From: Vibrio sp. 99-70-13A1
GTDB taxonomy: Bacteria; Pseudomonadota; Gammaproteobacteria; Enterobacterales; Vibrionaceae
Length of the DNA: 63,454 bases
Reading direction: 5' to 3'
NCBI RefSeq assembly: GCF_013114625.1
Contig: NZ_VTXD01000032.1
Span: forward strand, 1 to 63,454
The translations under genes and the position numbers were made by a program. This document shows positions 34,969-43,724 of the stretch, piece after piece. Below the pieces are notes generated by a model. The model was not told where the DNA came from. It saw only the letters and a list, made by a program, of their open reading frames with translations, and ran no database searches. The first letter of the stretch is position 1, and each line of letters begins with the position of its first letter.

Positions 34969-35927
34969 TCGTTAGATACCTTAGCTTTAAATTTTACTGA
35001 TTGAGCAATACGTTGAGCCGTTGCAGGTGGGATATCCCCAACTACCGATATTTCTTTATTGCCACTTATAAAACTGTGTAACGTGCGTCGACCTTGACGA
35101 ACCAATTGACCTTTTAATGAATGTTCATCTTTATCTGAAACATAAACAGAAAAACTGAACAAGCCATCACTGAATAATTGGCTTTCAACCATTTTATTCG
35201 TTGTTGCCATTTGATATCGACTTAGCTCTTTAGCGTTAAAGCCGTCAGGGATCCAACTCACAGTCCAATCACTTTCACTCACTAAACCTTCAGGCAATGA
35301 TAATACTGTCGGTAGTTTAGCAGTTTTAAGGGCAGTCATCGCTTCTGCGATTTGATCATTTACTATGTATGAGATGGTTCTGTATTGCTCTAACACTTCA
35401 CCATCGCGATCAAGAAGATCGGCTCTTAATGGTAAGTGGTTTTTTTCATCGACCCACAAAACATAGGAATAACGTAGTCCATCTTTAGGGACAATTCGTA
35501 AAACTTGAGTAGTACTTCCAGCTTCTCGAGCCCGCCCGACTTTTACATAGTCATAATATTTATTGAGATTATCAACATTATTATTAAGCATAGGTATGAC
35601 AGGCGCGACCATATTACCCGAAGCAATAGTAAAAGGCTCAACACCGGGCTCTATGTAACTCACTTCGCTGCCTCGACGAATCACTTCTCTTACTGGTCCA
35701 CTTAAATACACCAAATGCGCGAGTTGTTGCTCATCGCTAACAGCATGACGATACAAGAGCGGCTCAATACTGTTCTTTTTAATTAGGATATACGAGAGTT
35801 CGTAATTTAAATGCTGGCTGGCTTCGTTCATTTGATGCAACAGAGCCTTTGCAGAGGGTTCTTCTGCAAAGGCTGGAGGAGTCATCAAACTGAACAGTGT
35901 CAGAGCACTGATCAGGATTTTTTTCAT
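34965..35927 (-). CDS. rseB: Sigma-E regulator RseB (periplasmic)
   Basis: This periplasmic protein binds RseA and shields it from DegS; misfolded envelope signals release it. The 320-aa protein has a signal peptide (MKKILISALTLFSLMTPPAFA) and the MucB/RseB two-domain fold, with YVLWVDEKNHLPLRADLLD in the large domain. It overlaps both rseA (4 nt) and rseC (4 nt), so the three are translationally coupled. Confidence 0.95.
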   Translation of the reverse strand: MKKILISALTLFSLMTPPAFAEEPSAKALLHQMNEASQHLNYELSYILIKKNSIEPLLYRHAVSDEQQLAHLVYLSGPVREVIRRGSEVSYIEPGVEPFTIASGNMVAPVIPMLNNNVDNLNKYYDYVKVGRAREAGSTTQVLRIVPKDGLRYSYVLWVDEKNHLPLRADLLDRDGEVLEQYRTISYIVNDQIAEAMTALKTAKLPTVLSLPEGLVSESDWTVSWIPDGFNAKELSRYQMATTNKMVESQLFSDGLFSFSVYVSDKDEHSLKGQLVRQGRRTLHSFISGNKEISVVGDIPPATAQRIAQSVKFKAKVSNE

Positions 35928-36553
35928 TCAACTACCGATTCTAAGTACTCACCTGTCGACTGCGACGAATCACCATTCAATCTTAACTGTAATTCGTAAT
36001 CTTGCAGTAAAGCATGGATACGTTGACGTTGTTCTTGAAGGTTTGCTTCAGATACTGGCTTTGGCACTGATTCGCGAGTCAAGCTTACTGGCTCAGCTGA
36101 CCCAGAAAATGGGATAGTCTGCAGCACAGGCAACTGTTCATTTTGAGGTAACGATGGATCTGTACCGCCATATTGCTGTACGCCAATAATTACTGCAAAA
36201 GAAACACACGCAGCAACCGCTACTTGACCAAATTGCTGTAACCAAGCAGGAAGTTGTCGCTTAGCGACCTTCGGCTTTGGCTGTTCTTCAATTGGAGTCA
36301 CCTTTGGCTCAGAATGTACTTCTGTGGCTTTAGGTATTGGAGTATGAGCAGGCTCTAGTTCTAGGGCTGCAGCTACATTATTTGCAATATTCCAATCGAC
36401 ATTCTCTGGCGCATCACCTCGCATTACATCACCAATCAAATGGTAATCTTGCCAAGCTGTCATGCTTTCTTGATCAGATTCTAACTCTGCAATTAGAGCT
36501 TCATCGATCATTTCACCATCCATGAGTGCCGAAAGCTTTTCTTTATCTGCCAT
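35924..36553 (-). CDS. rseA: Anti-sigma-E factor RseA
   Basis: A single-pass membrane protein whose cytoplasmic domain sequesters RpoE until DegS/RseP proteolysis. I chose ATG at 36553, giving 209 aa starting MADKEKLSALMDGE as in the family. The cytoplasmic domain contains WQDYHLIGDVMRGD. The membrane segment is about residues 98-117 (FGQVAVAACVSFAVIIGVQ). The periplasmic part is Pro/Ser-rich. It lies 26 nt after rpoE. Confidence 0.96.
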   Translation of the reverse strand: MADKEKLSALMDGEMIDEALIAELESDQESMTAWQDYHLIGDVMRGDAPENVDWNIANNVAAALELEPAHTPIPKATEVHSEPKVTPIEEQPKPKVAKRQLPAWLQQFGQVAVAACVSFAVIIGVQQYGGTDPSLPQNEQLPVLQTIPFSGSAEPVSLTRESVPKPVSEANLQEQRQRIHALLQDYELQLRLNGDSSQSTGEYLESVVE

Positions 36554-36579
36554 TATTTTCACCATAATAATTACAAGTT

Positions 36580-37158
36580 TTAACGCTGTAAAAGAGGTTT
36601 AATCTTCTTTTCCACCGCTTCACGAGCACGGAAAATACGCGAACGTACTGTTCCTACAGGGCAATCCATTACTTCTGCAATTTCTTCATAGCTCAAGCCA
36701 TCAAGCTCTCGCAATGTCATCGCAGTCTTTAAATCTTCAGGTAGCGCTTCTATCGCCCCAAAAACAACTTGCTTCAATTCTTTTGACAGCGCTAAGTTCT
36801 CAGGGTTCGATATTTCTTTTAAAGCACTGCCAGTTTCATAATATTCTGCATCTTCAGCATCAACATCACTTGCTGGTGGCCTGCGGCTCTGCGCAACAAT
36901 ATGATTTTTAGCGGTATTCACGGCAATTCGGTATAACCAAGTATAAAACGCACTTTCACCACGAAAGTTAGGAATAGCGCGGTAAGCTTTAATAAAGGCT
37001 TCTTGTGCTACATCTGGTACATCACCGGAATTATTCACGTATCGAGAGATAAGGTTGCACACTTTATTTTGGTATTTAACTACCAATAAATTGAAAGCTT
37101 GTTTATCTCCACTCTGAACTCGCTCAATCAACACTTGATCGGTTAGCTGCTCGTTCAT
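36580..37158 (-). CDS. rpoE: RNA polymerase sigma-E factor
   Basis: This ECF sigma factor responds to outer-membrane stress. I chose ATG at 37158, giving 192 aa (E. coli 191) starting MNEQLTDQVLIERVQSGD. Region 2 contains DVPDVAQEAFIKAYRAIPNF and SAFYTWLYRIAVNTAKN. Region 4 contains LDGLSYEEIAEVMDCPVGTV followed by RSRIFRARE. A sigma-E-type promoter lies about 100 nt upstream (37258-37285), so the gene should autoregulate. It heads the rpoE-rseABC operon and is divergent from nadB. Confidence 0.98.
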   Translation of the reverse strand: MNEQLTDQVLIERVQSGDKQAFNLLVVKYQNKVCNLISRYVNNSGDVPDVAQEAFIKAYRAIPNFRGESAFYTWLYRIAVNTAKNHIVAQSRRPPASDVDAEDAEYYETGSALKEISNPENLALSKELKQVVFGAIEALPEDLKTAMTLRELDGLSYEEIAEVMDCPVGTVRSRIFRAREAVEKKIKPLLQR

Positions 37159-37257
37159 TCGAGCGGGTACTCCTATTGTTATAACCCCCACCTTCTCAGA
37201 TATGGGCACTAATTATGCGAAATGTAGTATTGACACCACCGGCTACAAGAGCACTAT

Positions 37258-37285
37258 TGTGACTCAACGAAATTTGGAAAGTTCC
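37258..37285 (-). promoter_or_regulatory. Sigma-E-dependent promoter of rpoE-rseABC
   Basis: On the minus strand GGAACTT (-35, 37279-37285) is followed after 16 bp by TCACA (-10, 37258-37262). The spacing and -35 match the E. coli rpoE P2 promoter (GGAACTT-N16-TCTAA). The rest of 37159-37565, the rpoE-nadB divergent region, shows no gene; nadB promoters must lie there but I cannot place them. Confidence 0.85.
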
Positions 37286-37565
37286 AATTTTCTACAAATT
37301 ATTTGCCATTATTGTTTCACAATGTGATGTAATAAAAAATTGGTCTATCCCTTAAAATTGGGGATGCTTAACTAAAAGCAATGGTTTTGACCAAAATAAT
37401 TATTTTTAGGTTGCTGTCTTTGTTGCGCATTTGCACAACGTTTAGGGCATATTGGACGTAATTGTGACTATACAATAATTGCGGCTTCAGTATTTATGTC
37501 ACGTAAAGGACAGAATCAAAACGAGAGTGGACAACTCTACTATAGCCCGGGATTTTAAAAGTTTT

Positions 37566-39182
37566 ATGAACGCGAACCGTGAACATCAGTGTGATGTATT
37601 AGTGGTAGGCAGTGGTGCTGCAGGCTTGTCGTTAGCCTTACGCGTTGCTGAACATGCAAAAGTAATTGTATTAAGTAAAGGACCACGTAGCGAGGGATCG
37701 ACCTACTACGCACAAGGTGGCATTGCCGCTGTTTTCGATGAATCCGACAGTATTGAGTCGCACGTTGAAGATACGCAAATTGCAGGTGCAGGGCTATGTG
37801 AAGAAGACACCGTTCAATTTATTGCTGAGAATGCTAAAGAATGTGTTCAGTGGTTAATTGATGGTGGTGTCCCATTTGATAAAGACGAAACCAGCACTGA
37901 CGGTGATCCAAAATATCACCTAACGCGCGAAGGTGGCCATAGCCATCGCCGTATTCTACATGCCGCAGATGCAACAGGCATGGCGATGCAAACCTCCTTG
38001 CAAGATAACGTCAATAACCACCCAAACATCGAAATCTTCGAGCGTCATAACGCATTAGATTTAATTACAGAAGACAAAGTCGGTGGTGATAAAAACAAAG
38101 TTATTGGGGCATATATTTGGAACCGTAATCAAGAGCATGTTGAAACGGTACGCGCGAAATTCGTAGTACTTGCTACTGGTGGCGCCTCTAAAGTTTATCA
38201 ATATACGTCAAACCCAGATGTCTCTTCTGGTGATGGTATTGCCATTGCTTGGCGTGCAGGCTGCCGCGTTGCAAACTTAGAATTTAACCAATTCCACCCA
38301 ACCTGCTTATTCCACCCTGAAGCAAGAAACTTCTTACTTACAGAAGCGTTGCGCGGTGAAGGCGCTTATTTACGTCGCCCAGATGGTTCACGATTCATGA
38401 AAGATTTTGATGAACGTGGTGAGCTTGCTCCTCGCGATGTCGTCGCTCGTGCCATTGACTTCGAAATGAAACGCCTTGGTGCTGATTGCATGTATGTAGA
38501 TATCAGCCATAAGCTTGAAGAATTCATTACCGCGCACTTCCCAATGATTCACACCCGCTTAATGGATTTGGGCATTGATATGACCAAAGAGCCAATTCCA
38601 ATCGTACCAGCAGCCCATTACACTTGTGGCGGCGTTATGGTCGATCAGCAAGGACAAACTGATTTAACTAACCTCTACGCGATTGGTGAAGTCAGTTACA
38701 CAGGCTTGCATGGGGCTAACCGTATGGCTTCAAATTCTCTACTTGAATGTGTGGTTTACGCTTGGTCTGCTGCTAAGCATATTGTTGAAAACATTGACCA
38801 ATCTCAGCTATGTGCAGAACTGCCAGCATGGGATGAAAGCCAAGTGACCAACAGTGATGAAGAGGTCATCATCCAGCATAACTGGCATGAGCTGCGTTTA
38901 TTCATGTGGGATTACATGGGGATTGTTCGTACAGATAAGCGATTAGAACGAGCATTACGTCGCATTCAAATGTTGCAGCAAGAAACCCATGAATATTACA
39001 GTAATTTCAAGGTTTCCAATAACTTACTTGAGCTTAGAAATTTACTACAAGTTGCAGAGCTAATGGTGAAATGTGCAATGCAACGTAAAGAAAGCCGAGG
39101 CTTGCATTACACGCTTGATTATCCAGAGTTGGCAAAAGATAGCGGCCCAACAATCCTTAAGCCAACTAAGCAAAGTAACTGA
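37566..39182 (+). CDS. nadB: L-aspartate oxidase
   Basis: This FAD enzyme oxidises L-aspartate to iminoaspartate, the first step of de novo NAD synthesis. I chose ATG at 37566, giving 538 aa starting MNANREHQCDVLVVGSG; an in-frame start at 37479 adds 29 unsupported residues. Visible are the FAD motif VVGSGAAGLSLAL, YYAQGGIAA, the active-site segment HLTREGGHSHRRILH, EALRGEGAYLRR and HYTCGGVMVD. The divergent position from rpoE is the same as in E. coli. Confidence 0.97.
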   Translation: MNANREHQCDVLVVGSGAAGLSLALRVAEHAKVIVLSKGPRSEGSTYYAQGGIAAVFDESDSIESHVEDTQIAGAGLCEEDTVQFIAENAKECVQWLIDGGVPFDKDETSTDGDPKYHLTREGGHSHRRILHAADATGMAMQTSLQDNVNNHPNIEIFERHNALDLITEDKVGGDKNKVIGAYIWNRNQEHVETVRAKFVVLATGGASKVYQYTSNPDVSSGDGIAIAWRAGCRVANLEFNQFHPTCLFHPEARNFLLTEALRGEGAYLRRPDGSRFMKDFDERGELAPRDVVARAIDFEMKRLGADCMYVDISHKLEEFITAHFPMIHTRLMDLGIDMTKEPIPIVPAAHYTCGGVMVDQQGQTDLTNLYAIGEVSYTGLHGANRMASNSLLECVVYAWSAAKHIVENIDQSQLCAELPAWDESQVTNSDEEVIIQHNWHELRLFMWDYMGIVRTDKRLERALRRIQMLQQETHEYYSNFKVSNNLLELRNLLQVAELMVKCAMQRKESRGLHYTLDYPELAKDSGPTILKPTKQSN

Positions 39183-39281
39183 TTTACATGCAGACTAAGT
39201 CACTCTAAAGCTGATTAGACCCTAGTTCATCAGAACTAAAAACTTATCGATAAGTGACATAAGTTCTGCCACCAAATATTA

Positions 39282-39305
39282 AGGGAGCCTCGGCTCTCTT
39301 TTTTT
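39282..39305 (+). terminator. nadB terminator
   Basis: AGGGAGCC-TC-GGCTCTCT (one G-U pair) forms an 8-bp stem followed by T7. The T-tract runs into the stop codon of convergent ygfX. Confidence 0.8.
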
Positions 39306-39693
39306 ATCTCAATCTTGCGAGTATTTTCCGATAGCTTTTTTCATCGCAACTGTCTCTCCACAATAAAACATGTTTTTTATCACTCAACTTAAACGTAATG
39401 AAAAAGTTCGCCCAAATCAGATCCGAACGAATAATGTCATACGGTTTTGTGTCGATGATTAGCTTGCCACTGTCTAACCATTCAACTGAACCCAATAATG
39501 CAGAGTGGAAATAGTCTGAACGTGTCGAGTGAACATGAAGGAGATAAAGACAGTAAAGGGATATTGAAATTGGGATGGGAGAAAAGACCACTAAGCACAA
39601 AAGGCACCATATAACAGTGCCTTTTGCTAGTGATGCATTGGTTGAACGCTGAAGCCGGAGCTTAACGCACCTTGCTGAGGTTGTGTGCAACAA
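39304..39693 (-). CDS. ygfX: YgfX/CptA family membrane protein
   Basis: In E. coli YgfX is an inner-membrane protein encoded with SdhE and linked to cytoskeletal proteins and pigment/flavinylation phenotypes. The open frame has 129 codons with two adjacent membrane segments (about 24-42 and 44-56). Its C-terminus HVLLWRDSCDEKSYRKILARL aligns with the E. coli tail (LAADSMDEAEWRDLRR), apart from one segment longer than can be quoted. The start is uncertain: the frame opens with TTG codons inside sdhE and overlaps it by about 30 nt, so coupled translation from a non-ATG start is likely. Confidence 0.75.
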   Translation of the reverse strand: MLHTTSARCVKLRLQRSTNASLAKGTVIWCLLCLVVFSPIPISISLYCLYLLHVHSTRSDYFHSALLGSVEWLDSGKLIIDTKPYDIIRSDLIWANFFITFKLSDKKHVLLWRDSCDEKSYRKILARLR

Positions 39694-39922
39694 TCTTATC
39701 TACCATTGAAGCGTGCCCTAGATTCTCACTACGACCATGACCCATAATCCAAGTGAACAAATCAGGATCGTCAGACTCAAGTAGCGACACAAAATCACGC
39801 TGCTCTTGATCTTGCAGTGAGTCAAAACACTCTTCAAAAAATGGCATAATGACAACGTCTAGCTCGAGCATCCCACGACGGCAGCCCCATTTAATTCGTG
39901 CTTTCTGCTCTGCAGTGTACAT
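39662..39922 (-). CDS. sdhE: FAD assembly factor SdhE
   Basis: It promotes covalent flavinylation of succinate dehydrogenase SdhA and fumarate reductase. The 86-aa protein carries the essential RGMLELD motif (KWGCRRGMLELDVVIMPF, about 12-29) and the downstream LLESDDPDLFTWIMGH segment typical of the family. An ATG start with GAGGATAACC upstream is clear. It is followed by overlapping ygfX and is divergent from ygfZ, exactly as in E. coli. Confidence 0.95.
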   Translation of the reverse strand: MYTAEQKARIKWGCRRGMLELDVVIMPFFEECFDSLQDQEQRDFVSLLESDDPDLFTWIMGHGRSENLGHASMVDKIVAHNLSKVR

Positions 39923-40132
39923 TGGTTATCCTCACCTAATATATATTTGGTGGGAGTGTAACAAGACTAACCTTTAGCAACTACTATGTGAGTCACAGTC
40001 CCCACCTAAGCTCGCAAAAAACTTAAATAGTCAAAAGTCACACCATAAAGAATTAATCTATTAAAAACCTATGCTGACAAAGAAATCGAACAGGATTACC
40101 ATAGAGGTAAATGAATTGTTTAGGAAAAGAAA

Positions 40133-41110
40133 ATGGATTGGCAAAATGAATTTCAGCCACTAGCTTACGCACCCGATGAAACACTTCCCGATCTTATGAT
40201 GACACACGTCTCTGATTGGAGTGCGATTACCATGGTAGGTGATGATAAAAAATCATACTTACAAGGACAGGTAACTTGCGACGTCGTGACTCTTCCTAGC
40301 GATAAGTCGACACTTGGTGCCCATTGCGATGCGAAAGGCAAAGTGTGGAGCATTTTCCGTTTATTTCATCACAATGGTGGCTATGCATTACTTCAACCTA
40401 AGTCTGCTATTGAAATCGAGCTACCAGAAATTAAGAAATACGCGGTCTTCTCAAAAGTTGACATCAATGAAACCGACGAACAAGTTATCGGTGTAATGGG
40501 TGCATCTGCGAACGCATTTATTGACACTCTTTCAAACGAAACAGGTGACGTACGTGTAATTGCGGGCGGTACAGCAGTAAAGGTATCGGAAAACCGCTGG
40601 GCTTTACTCGTGAGTGAAGCACAGGCAGAAGAGCTAGCAACATCAGCTAAAGCACAAAAAGTAAGCCAAGAACTATGGCAATACCTTGAAATTCTTGATG
40701 CTCAACCTCGCCTATCTAGTGCCAACCAGAATGAACACATTCCTCAAGCATTAAACCTACAAGCAATCGGTGGTATCAGCTTTACTAAAGGTTGTTATAC
40801 CGGGCAAGAAACCGTTGCTCGAGCAAAATACCGCGGAATAAACAAGCGCGAAATGTGTATTGTTTCAGGGAGCACCACAGAACAACTCAACCTCAATGAA
40901 CCAATTACATTAGAAAGAAGTGTGGGTGATAATTGGCGTAATGCAGGTCAATTACTTAACGTATACCAATTCTCAAACAACCAAGCGATTGGGCTAGTGG
41001 TTTTGCCGAATAATCTTGATGACGACGTTAAATTGCGTTTAGTCGATCAACCAGATACCGAATGGACAATCTTACCGCTTCCTTACAGCCTAAATGATGA
41101 TGATGAATAA
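40133..41110 (+). CDS. ygfZ: tRNA-modifying protein YgfZ (folate-binding)
   Basis: This folate-dependent GcvT-like protein is needed for Fe-S enzymes such as MiaB. The 325-aa protein has the diagnostic motif KGCYTGQETVARAKYRG (about 222-238) with the conserved Cys, and an N-terminal segment LQGQVTCDV typical of aminomethyltransferase-like folds. It is divergent from sdhE. The next gene begins directly after its TAA. Confidence 0.95.
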   Translation: MDWQNEFQPLAYAPDETLPDLMMTHVSDWSAITMVGDDKKSYLQGQVTCDVVTLPSDKSTLGAHCDAKGKVWSIFRLFHHNGGYALLQPKSAIEIELPEIKKYAVFSKVDINETDEQVIGVMGASANAFIDTLSNETGDVRVIAGGTAVKVSENRWALLVSEAQAEELATSAKAQKVSQELWQYLEILDAQPRLSSANQNEHIPQALNLQAIGGISFTKGCYTGQETVARAKYRGINKREMCIVSGSTTEQLNLNEPITLERSVGDNWRNAGQLLNVYQFSNNQAIGLVVLPNNLDDDVKLRLVDQPDTEWTILPLPYSLNDDDE

Positions 41111-41587
41111 GTGTTACACCAAACACAAGTAACTCAATATCTAGATGAACAGCAAGTGGATTATCACTTGCTCGTTCAAAGTAAACCCACAACTTCCATC
41201 GAGGATACAGCCCTAGAAAGAGGGATAAACCCAGCCCAAATGGTGAAGTGCATCCTTCTTCGAGACATGGGTGGTCAATTAGCACTTGCCTGCGTACCTG
41301 GCGACCGTTCAGTTGATCCTAAAAAAGTACGTGCTGCTTTGAATTGTAGACGCATGACCTGTGTGTCTCTCGATGAAGTCGAATCTCTAACTGGCTTTAA
41401 AGTCGGAACCGTTGGACCACTTAAATTAAAATCTTCATTTCCAGTCCTCTTTGATCCCTCCTTATTGCTACAAGAGATCGTCACGATCAGTTCTGGTCAT
41501 AGTATGGCTGGCATTGCGATTAACTGTGAAGCACTCATTAAATTATGTTCACCCATGATCTTTCCGCTTTGTCGGGATCATGACTAG
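41111..41587 (+). CDS. YbaK/ProX-type aminoacyl-tRNA deacylase
   Basis: Family members hydrolyse mischarged tRNAs such as Cys-, Ala- or Ser-tRNA. The 158-aa protein shows the YbaK-domain pattern: AQMVKCILLRDMGGQLALACVPGDRSVDPKKV (in two overlapping pieces, catalytic Lys in MVKCILL), then GFKVGTVGPL and SSGHSMAGIAI. The start is GTG immediately after the ygfZ TAA, implying translational coupling. Which mischarged tRNA it edits cannot be read from the sequence, and I do not assign a gene symbol. Confidence 0.82.
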   Translation: MLHQTQVTQYLDEQQVDYHLLVQSKPTTSIEDTALERGINPAQMVKCILLRDMGGQLALACVPGDRSVDPKKVRAALNCRRMTCVSLDEVESLTGFKVGTVGPLKLKSSFPVLFDPSLLLQEIVTISSGHSMAGIAINCEALIKLCSPMIFPLCRDHD

Positions 41588-41698
41588 TCATGAGCTCACA
41601 TAATTAAACCTAAAGTATTAATATGTTGCATATAAACGTGAAACTCATCACAAGTAAATAACATTGACATAAAATAAATAGTCATCTTTGATACATAA

Positions 41699-41856
41699 GT
41701 AGTCATTTTTAATTTAATGCGGTAATCTAAATTTACTGGTTAGCCTTTAAGAAAAGGTACTGACTAGTGCAAGTGAATCCACTGAGTAATATCAGTATCC
41801 ACTTTTGTGTAATGCATCTGTGACTATTCGCCCGTTTTTTAAGACGGGCTTTTTTT
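41699..41856 (+). ncRNA. Candidate small RNA downstream of the YbaK-like gene
   Basis: No protein gene is present, but the segment has RNA-gene layout. TTGACA (41664-41669) and TTTGAT (41687-41692) are spaced 17 bp and would start RNA near 41699. Internal stem-loops include CCTTT-AAGA-AAAGG and AAGTG...ACTGA-GTAATA-TCAGT...CACTT. A terminator ends at 41856. The predicted size is about 160 nt. I do not recognise it as a known family. It could instead be a terminated leader of ytfK. Confidence 0.4.
41830..41856 (+). terminator. Intrinsic terminator in the ybaK-ytfK gap
   Basis: GCCCGT/ACGGGC with an 8-nt loop is followed by T7. It lies 240 nt past the YbaK-like gene and about 290 nt before ytfK, so it fits best as the end of an independent short transcript. 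Confidence 0.75.
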
Positions 41857-42001
41857 ATGCCAAAAATTTACCTTTCTCTTACACAAACAAAAAATTTACA
41901 ACTATTCTTAAAAACGTAACATTCATAATGCTTAATACGGCGAGTAGAAATCAGGATGGTTCACTGGCGCGTATTCTTTTGAGAAGAACCTCACGTTAAA
42001 G

Positions 42002-42121
42002 TAGATATTTGCGGTAATAACTGCCCACAGCAGCACAAATATCTAATTATGTTCAGTTCAACTGCATTTTACTCCATCGTAATCACAATTCTCCCTGCGG
42101 AGTTTTCTTATAATATGCAGT
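42002..42121 (+). promoter_or_regulatory. Structured region upstream of ytfK
   Basis: Two stem-loops are visible. The first is AGATATTTG...CAAATATCT (about 42003-42044) enclosing CTGC-CCACA-GCAG. The second pairs ACTGCAT...ATGCAGT (42061-42121) around ACTCC/GGAGT. TATAAT occurs at about 42109-42114, 33 nt before the ytfK start, and could be a -10 box, in which case the hairpins are DNA-level rather than mRNA features. Confidence 0.4.
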
Positions 42122-42146
42122 GCTAGGTAAATATAAGGATAATAGA

Positions 42147-42353
42147 ATGAGACTGTTTAAGCGCTATACACCAGGTATGATTGCTAAACATGTGAGTCGA
42201 CTTTTTAAAGGACGAATCTACATTTACGGCGTTGGCAAATTTGAATTCGATAATGGAAAGCTAGTTTTGCCAGAAAGAGCAGAAAAGCGCCACTTTAAAA
42301 CAGTGAAAGAAATTAACAGTGAGATAATGAAATTACGCTGTGCTTACGCATAA
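42147..42353 (+). CDS. ytfK: YtfK family protein (DUF1107)
   Basis: In E. coli YtfK binds SpoT and tips it towards (p)ppGpp synthesis during phosphate or fatty-acid starvation. The 68-aa protein starts MRLFKRYTPGMIAKHVSRLF, then GRIYIYGVGKFEFDNGKLVL, matching E. coli MKIFQRYNP and GRLYIKDVGAFEFDKGK in order and length. ATG at 42147 has AAGGAT 6 nt upstream. It is monocistronic, between a candidate sRNA and convergent ubiI. With relA it makes two stringent-response genes in the window. Confidence 0.9.
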   Translation: MRLFKRYTPGMIAKHVSRLFKGRIYIYGVGKFEFDNGKLVLPERAEKRHFKTVKEINSEIMKLRCAYA

Positions 42354-42446
42354 AATTCATACATCAAACTAAAGCATTAATTTCATTTCTAGTATTCTAA
42401 AAACTGAATAACTCACTAATGCTGTGAGTTGAAGTACAAATAATTG

Positions 42447-42475
42447 AAAAAGGGTTGGCTCATCGCCAACCCTTT
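42447..42475. terminator. Terminator between ytfK and ubiI
   Basis: AAAGGGTTGGC-TCATC-GCCAACCCTTT... forms an 11-bp stem between convergent genes. The minus strand ends in T5, so it serves ubiI best; the plus strand has only T3 then GC. Confidence 0.8.
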
Positions 42476-42491
42476 GCTATTTAAACGCATC

Positions 42492-43715
42492 TTAATTAGG
42501 TGTAACAGGTCGCTTTGCGAGATCTGGTAAGTGCCCTGATAAACCTAAAGCTCGCTTCATGATCTCATCTTTAGCACCAGGTAACTGACCAGCGAGTTTT
42601 ATTCCAATACCACGTATCAGCTTCTTCGCTGGGTTATCCCCTTCGAACAAATCTTTAAAACCTTGCATAGAAGCAATCATTTTTGCGGCTTCCGCTTTGC
42701 GCCATCGCTCATAGCCACGTAAGTTACGCTTCAAACCAAGGTCTTCCCCAGCTCTCCATAAACTTAAAAGTTCCTGAGCTAGGCTTGCAGCGTCCAATAA
42801 GCCTAGGTTTACACCTTGCCCCGCTAATGGGTGAATGGTGTGCGCAGCATCGCCAACTAGCGCGACTCGTTCCACTACAAAGTCTCGTGCGTAACGCATG
42901 CGTAGTGGAAAGGCAAAGCGATCGCCAACGACTTCGCATAGACCTAATTTTGAATCAAATTCGGAGGTCAACGCTTTATTAAATTCATGCTCAGACATAG
43001 CAACCAATTTATCGGCTCTATTCGGTTCAGTAGACCAAACAATAGAACTCATATGGCTATCTTGCATTGGCAAAAACGCTAAAGGTCCTTGCGGAGTAAA
43101 GATTTGACGAGCGACTGACTGGTGAGATTCAGCGGTTTTGATATTCGCGACAATCGCGCTATGACCGTAGTCCCAATGAGTTAGAGGAATGTCTTGCTGT
43201 TTTCGTACCCAAGAATTTGCCCCATCGGCTCCAACCACCAACTTAGCTGTCAATGCTTGTCCATTGTCTAACGTTAACCATGCCTCACTTTCACCGATAG
43301 CCAGTGATTGGCACGTTGAAGGCATGAACAGCTGCACGTTATCCTGCTTTTTAACTTGATCAAGAAGTGCTAGCTGAATAACTCTATTTTCAACAATATG
43401 ACCTAAGTTAGGCTGCGCCAAGCGGGTAGAATCAAACTCAATTCGAGCAAAACTGTCTTGCTCCCACACTTCCATTGCTTGATAAGGGGCTGCTCGTCTT
43501 TGCTCTATTCCTTGCCACGCACCAAGGTTACGTAATATCACTTCACTTGAACGGCTAAGCGCAGAAACGCGCACATCTGGTAAATCATTCAGCCCTTCGA
43601 CTGGCTCTTTACCTTCAATCACTGCAATTCTTAAGTCACTGTCTTTTAACGCTGCTGCCAACGCTAAGCCGACCATGCCACCGCCTACAATGGCAATATC
43701 AACACTTTGCATCAT
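42492..43715 (-). CDS. ubiI: 2-polyprenylphenol hydroxylase UbiI (VisC)
   Basis: This FAD monooxygenase hydroxylates C5 of the ring in ubiquinone synthesis. The 407-aa protein has the N-terminal dinucleotide motif IAIVGGGMVGLALAAAL, VVGADGANSWVRKQ (about 160) and the second FAD motif VALVGDAAHTIHPLAGQGVNLGLLD (split). It is closest to the VisC/UbiI subgroup by the order ubiH-ubiI and by the RVSALSRSSE segment. It lies 9 nt after ubiH, so the two are co-transcribed. Confidence 0.9.
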   Translation of the reverse strand: MMQSVDIAIVGGGMVGLALAAALKDSDLRIAVIEGKEPVEGLNDLPDVRVSALSRSSEVILRNLGAWQGIEQRRAAPYQAMEVWEQDSFARIEFDSTRLAQPNLGHIVENRVIQLALLDQVKKQDNVQLFMPSTCQSLAIGESEAWLTLDNGQALTAKLVVGADGANSWVRKQQDIPLTHWDYGHSAIVANIKTAESHQSVARQIFTPQGPLAFLPMQDSHMSSIVWSTEPNRADKLVAMSEHEFNKALTSEFDSKLGLCEVVGDRFAFPLRMRYARDFVVERVALVGDAAHTIHPLAGQGVNLGLLDAASLAQELLSLWRAGEDLGLKRNLRGYERWRKAEAAKMIASMQGFKDLFEGDNPAKKLIRGIGIKLAGQLPGAKDEIMKRALGLSGHLPDLAKRPVTPN

Positions 43716-43724
43716 TTTTCTACC

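Noticed and set aside
41805..41999. 64-codon plus-strand open frame in the gene-poor gap
   Set aside because: It starts with GTG, lacks a ribosome binding site and runs straight through an intrinsic terminator.
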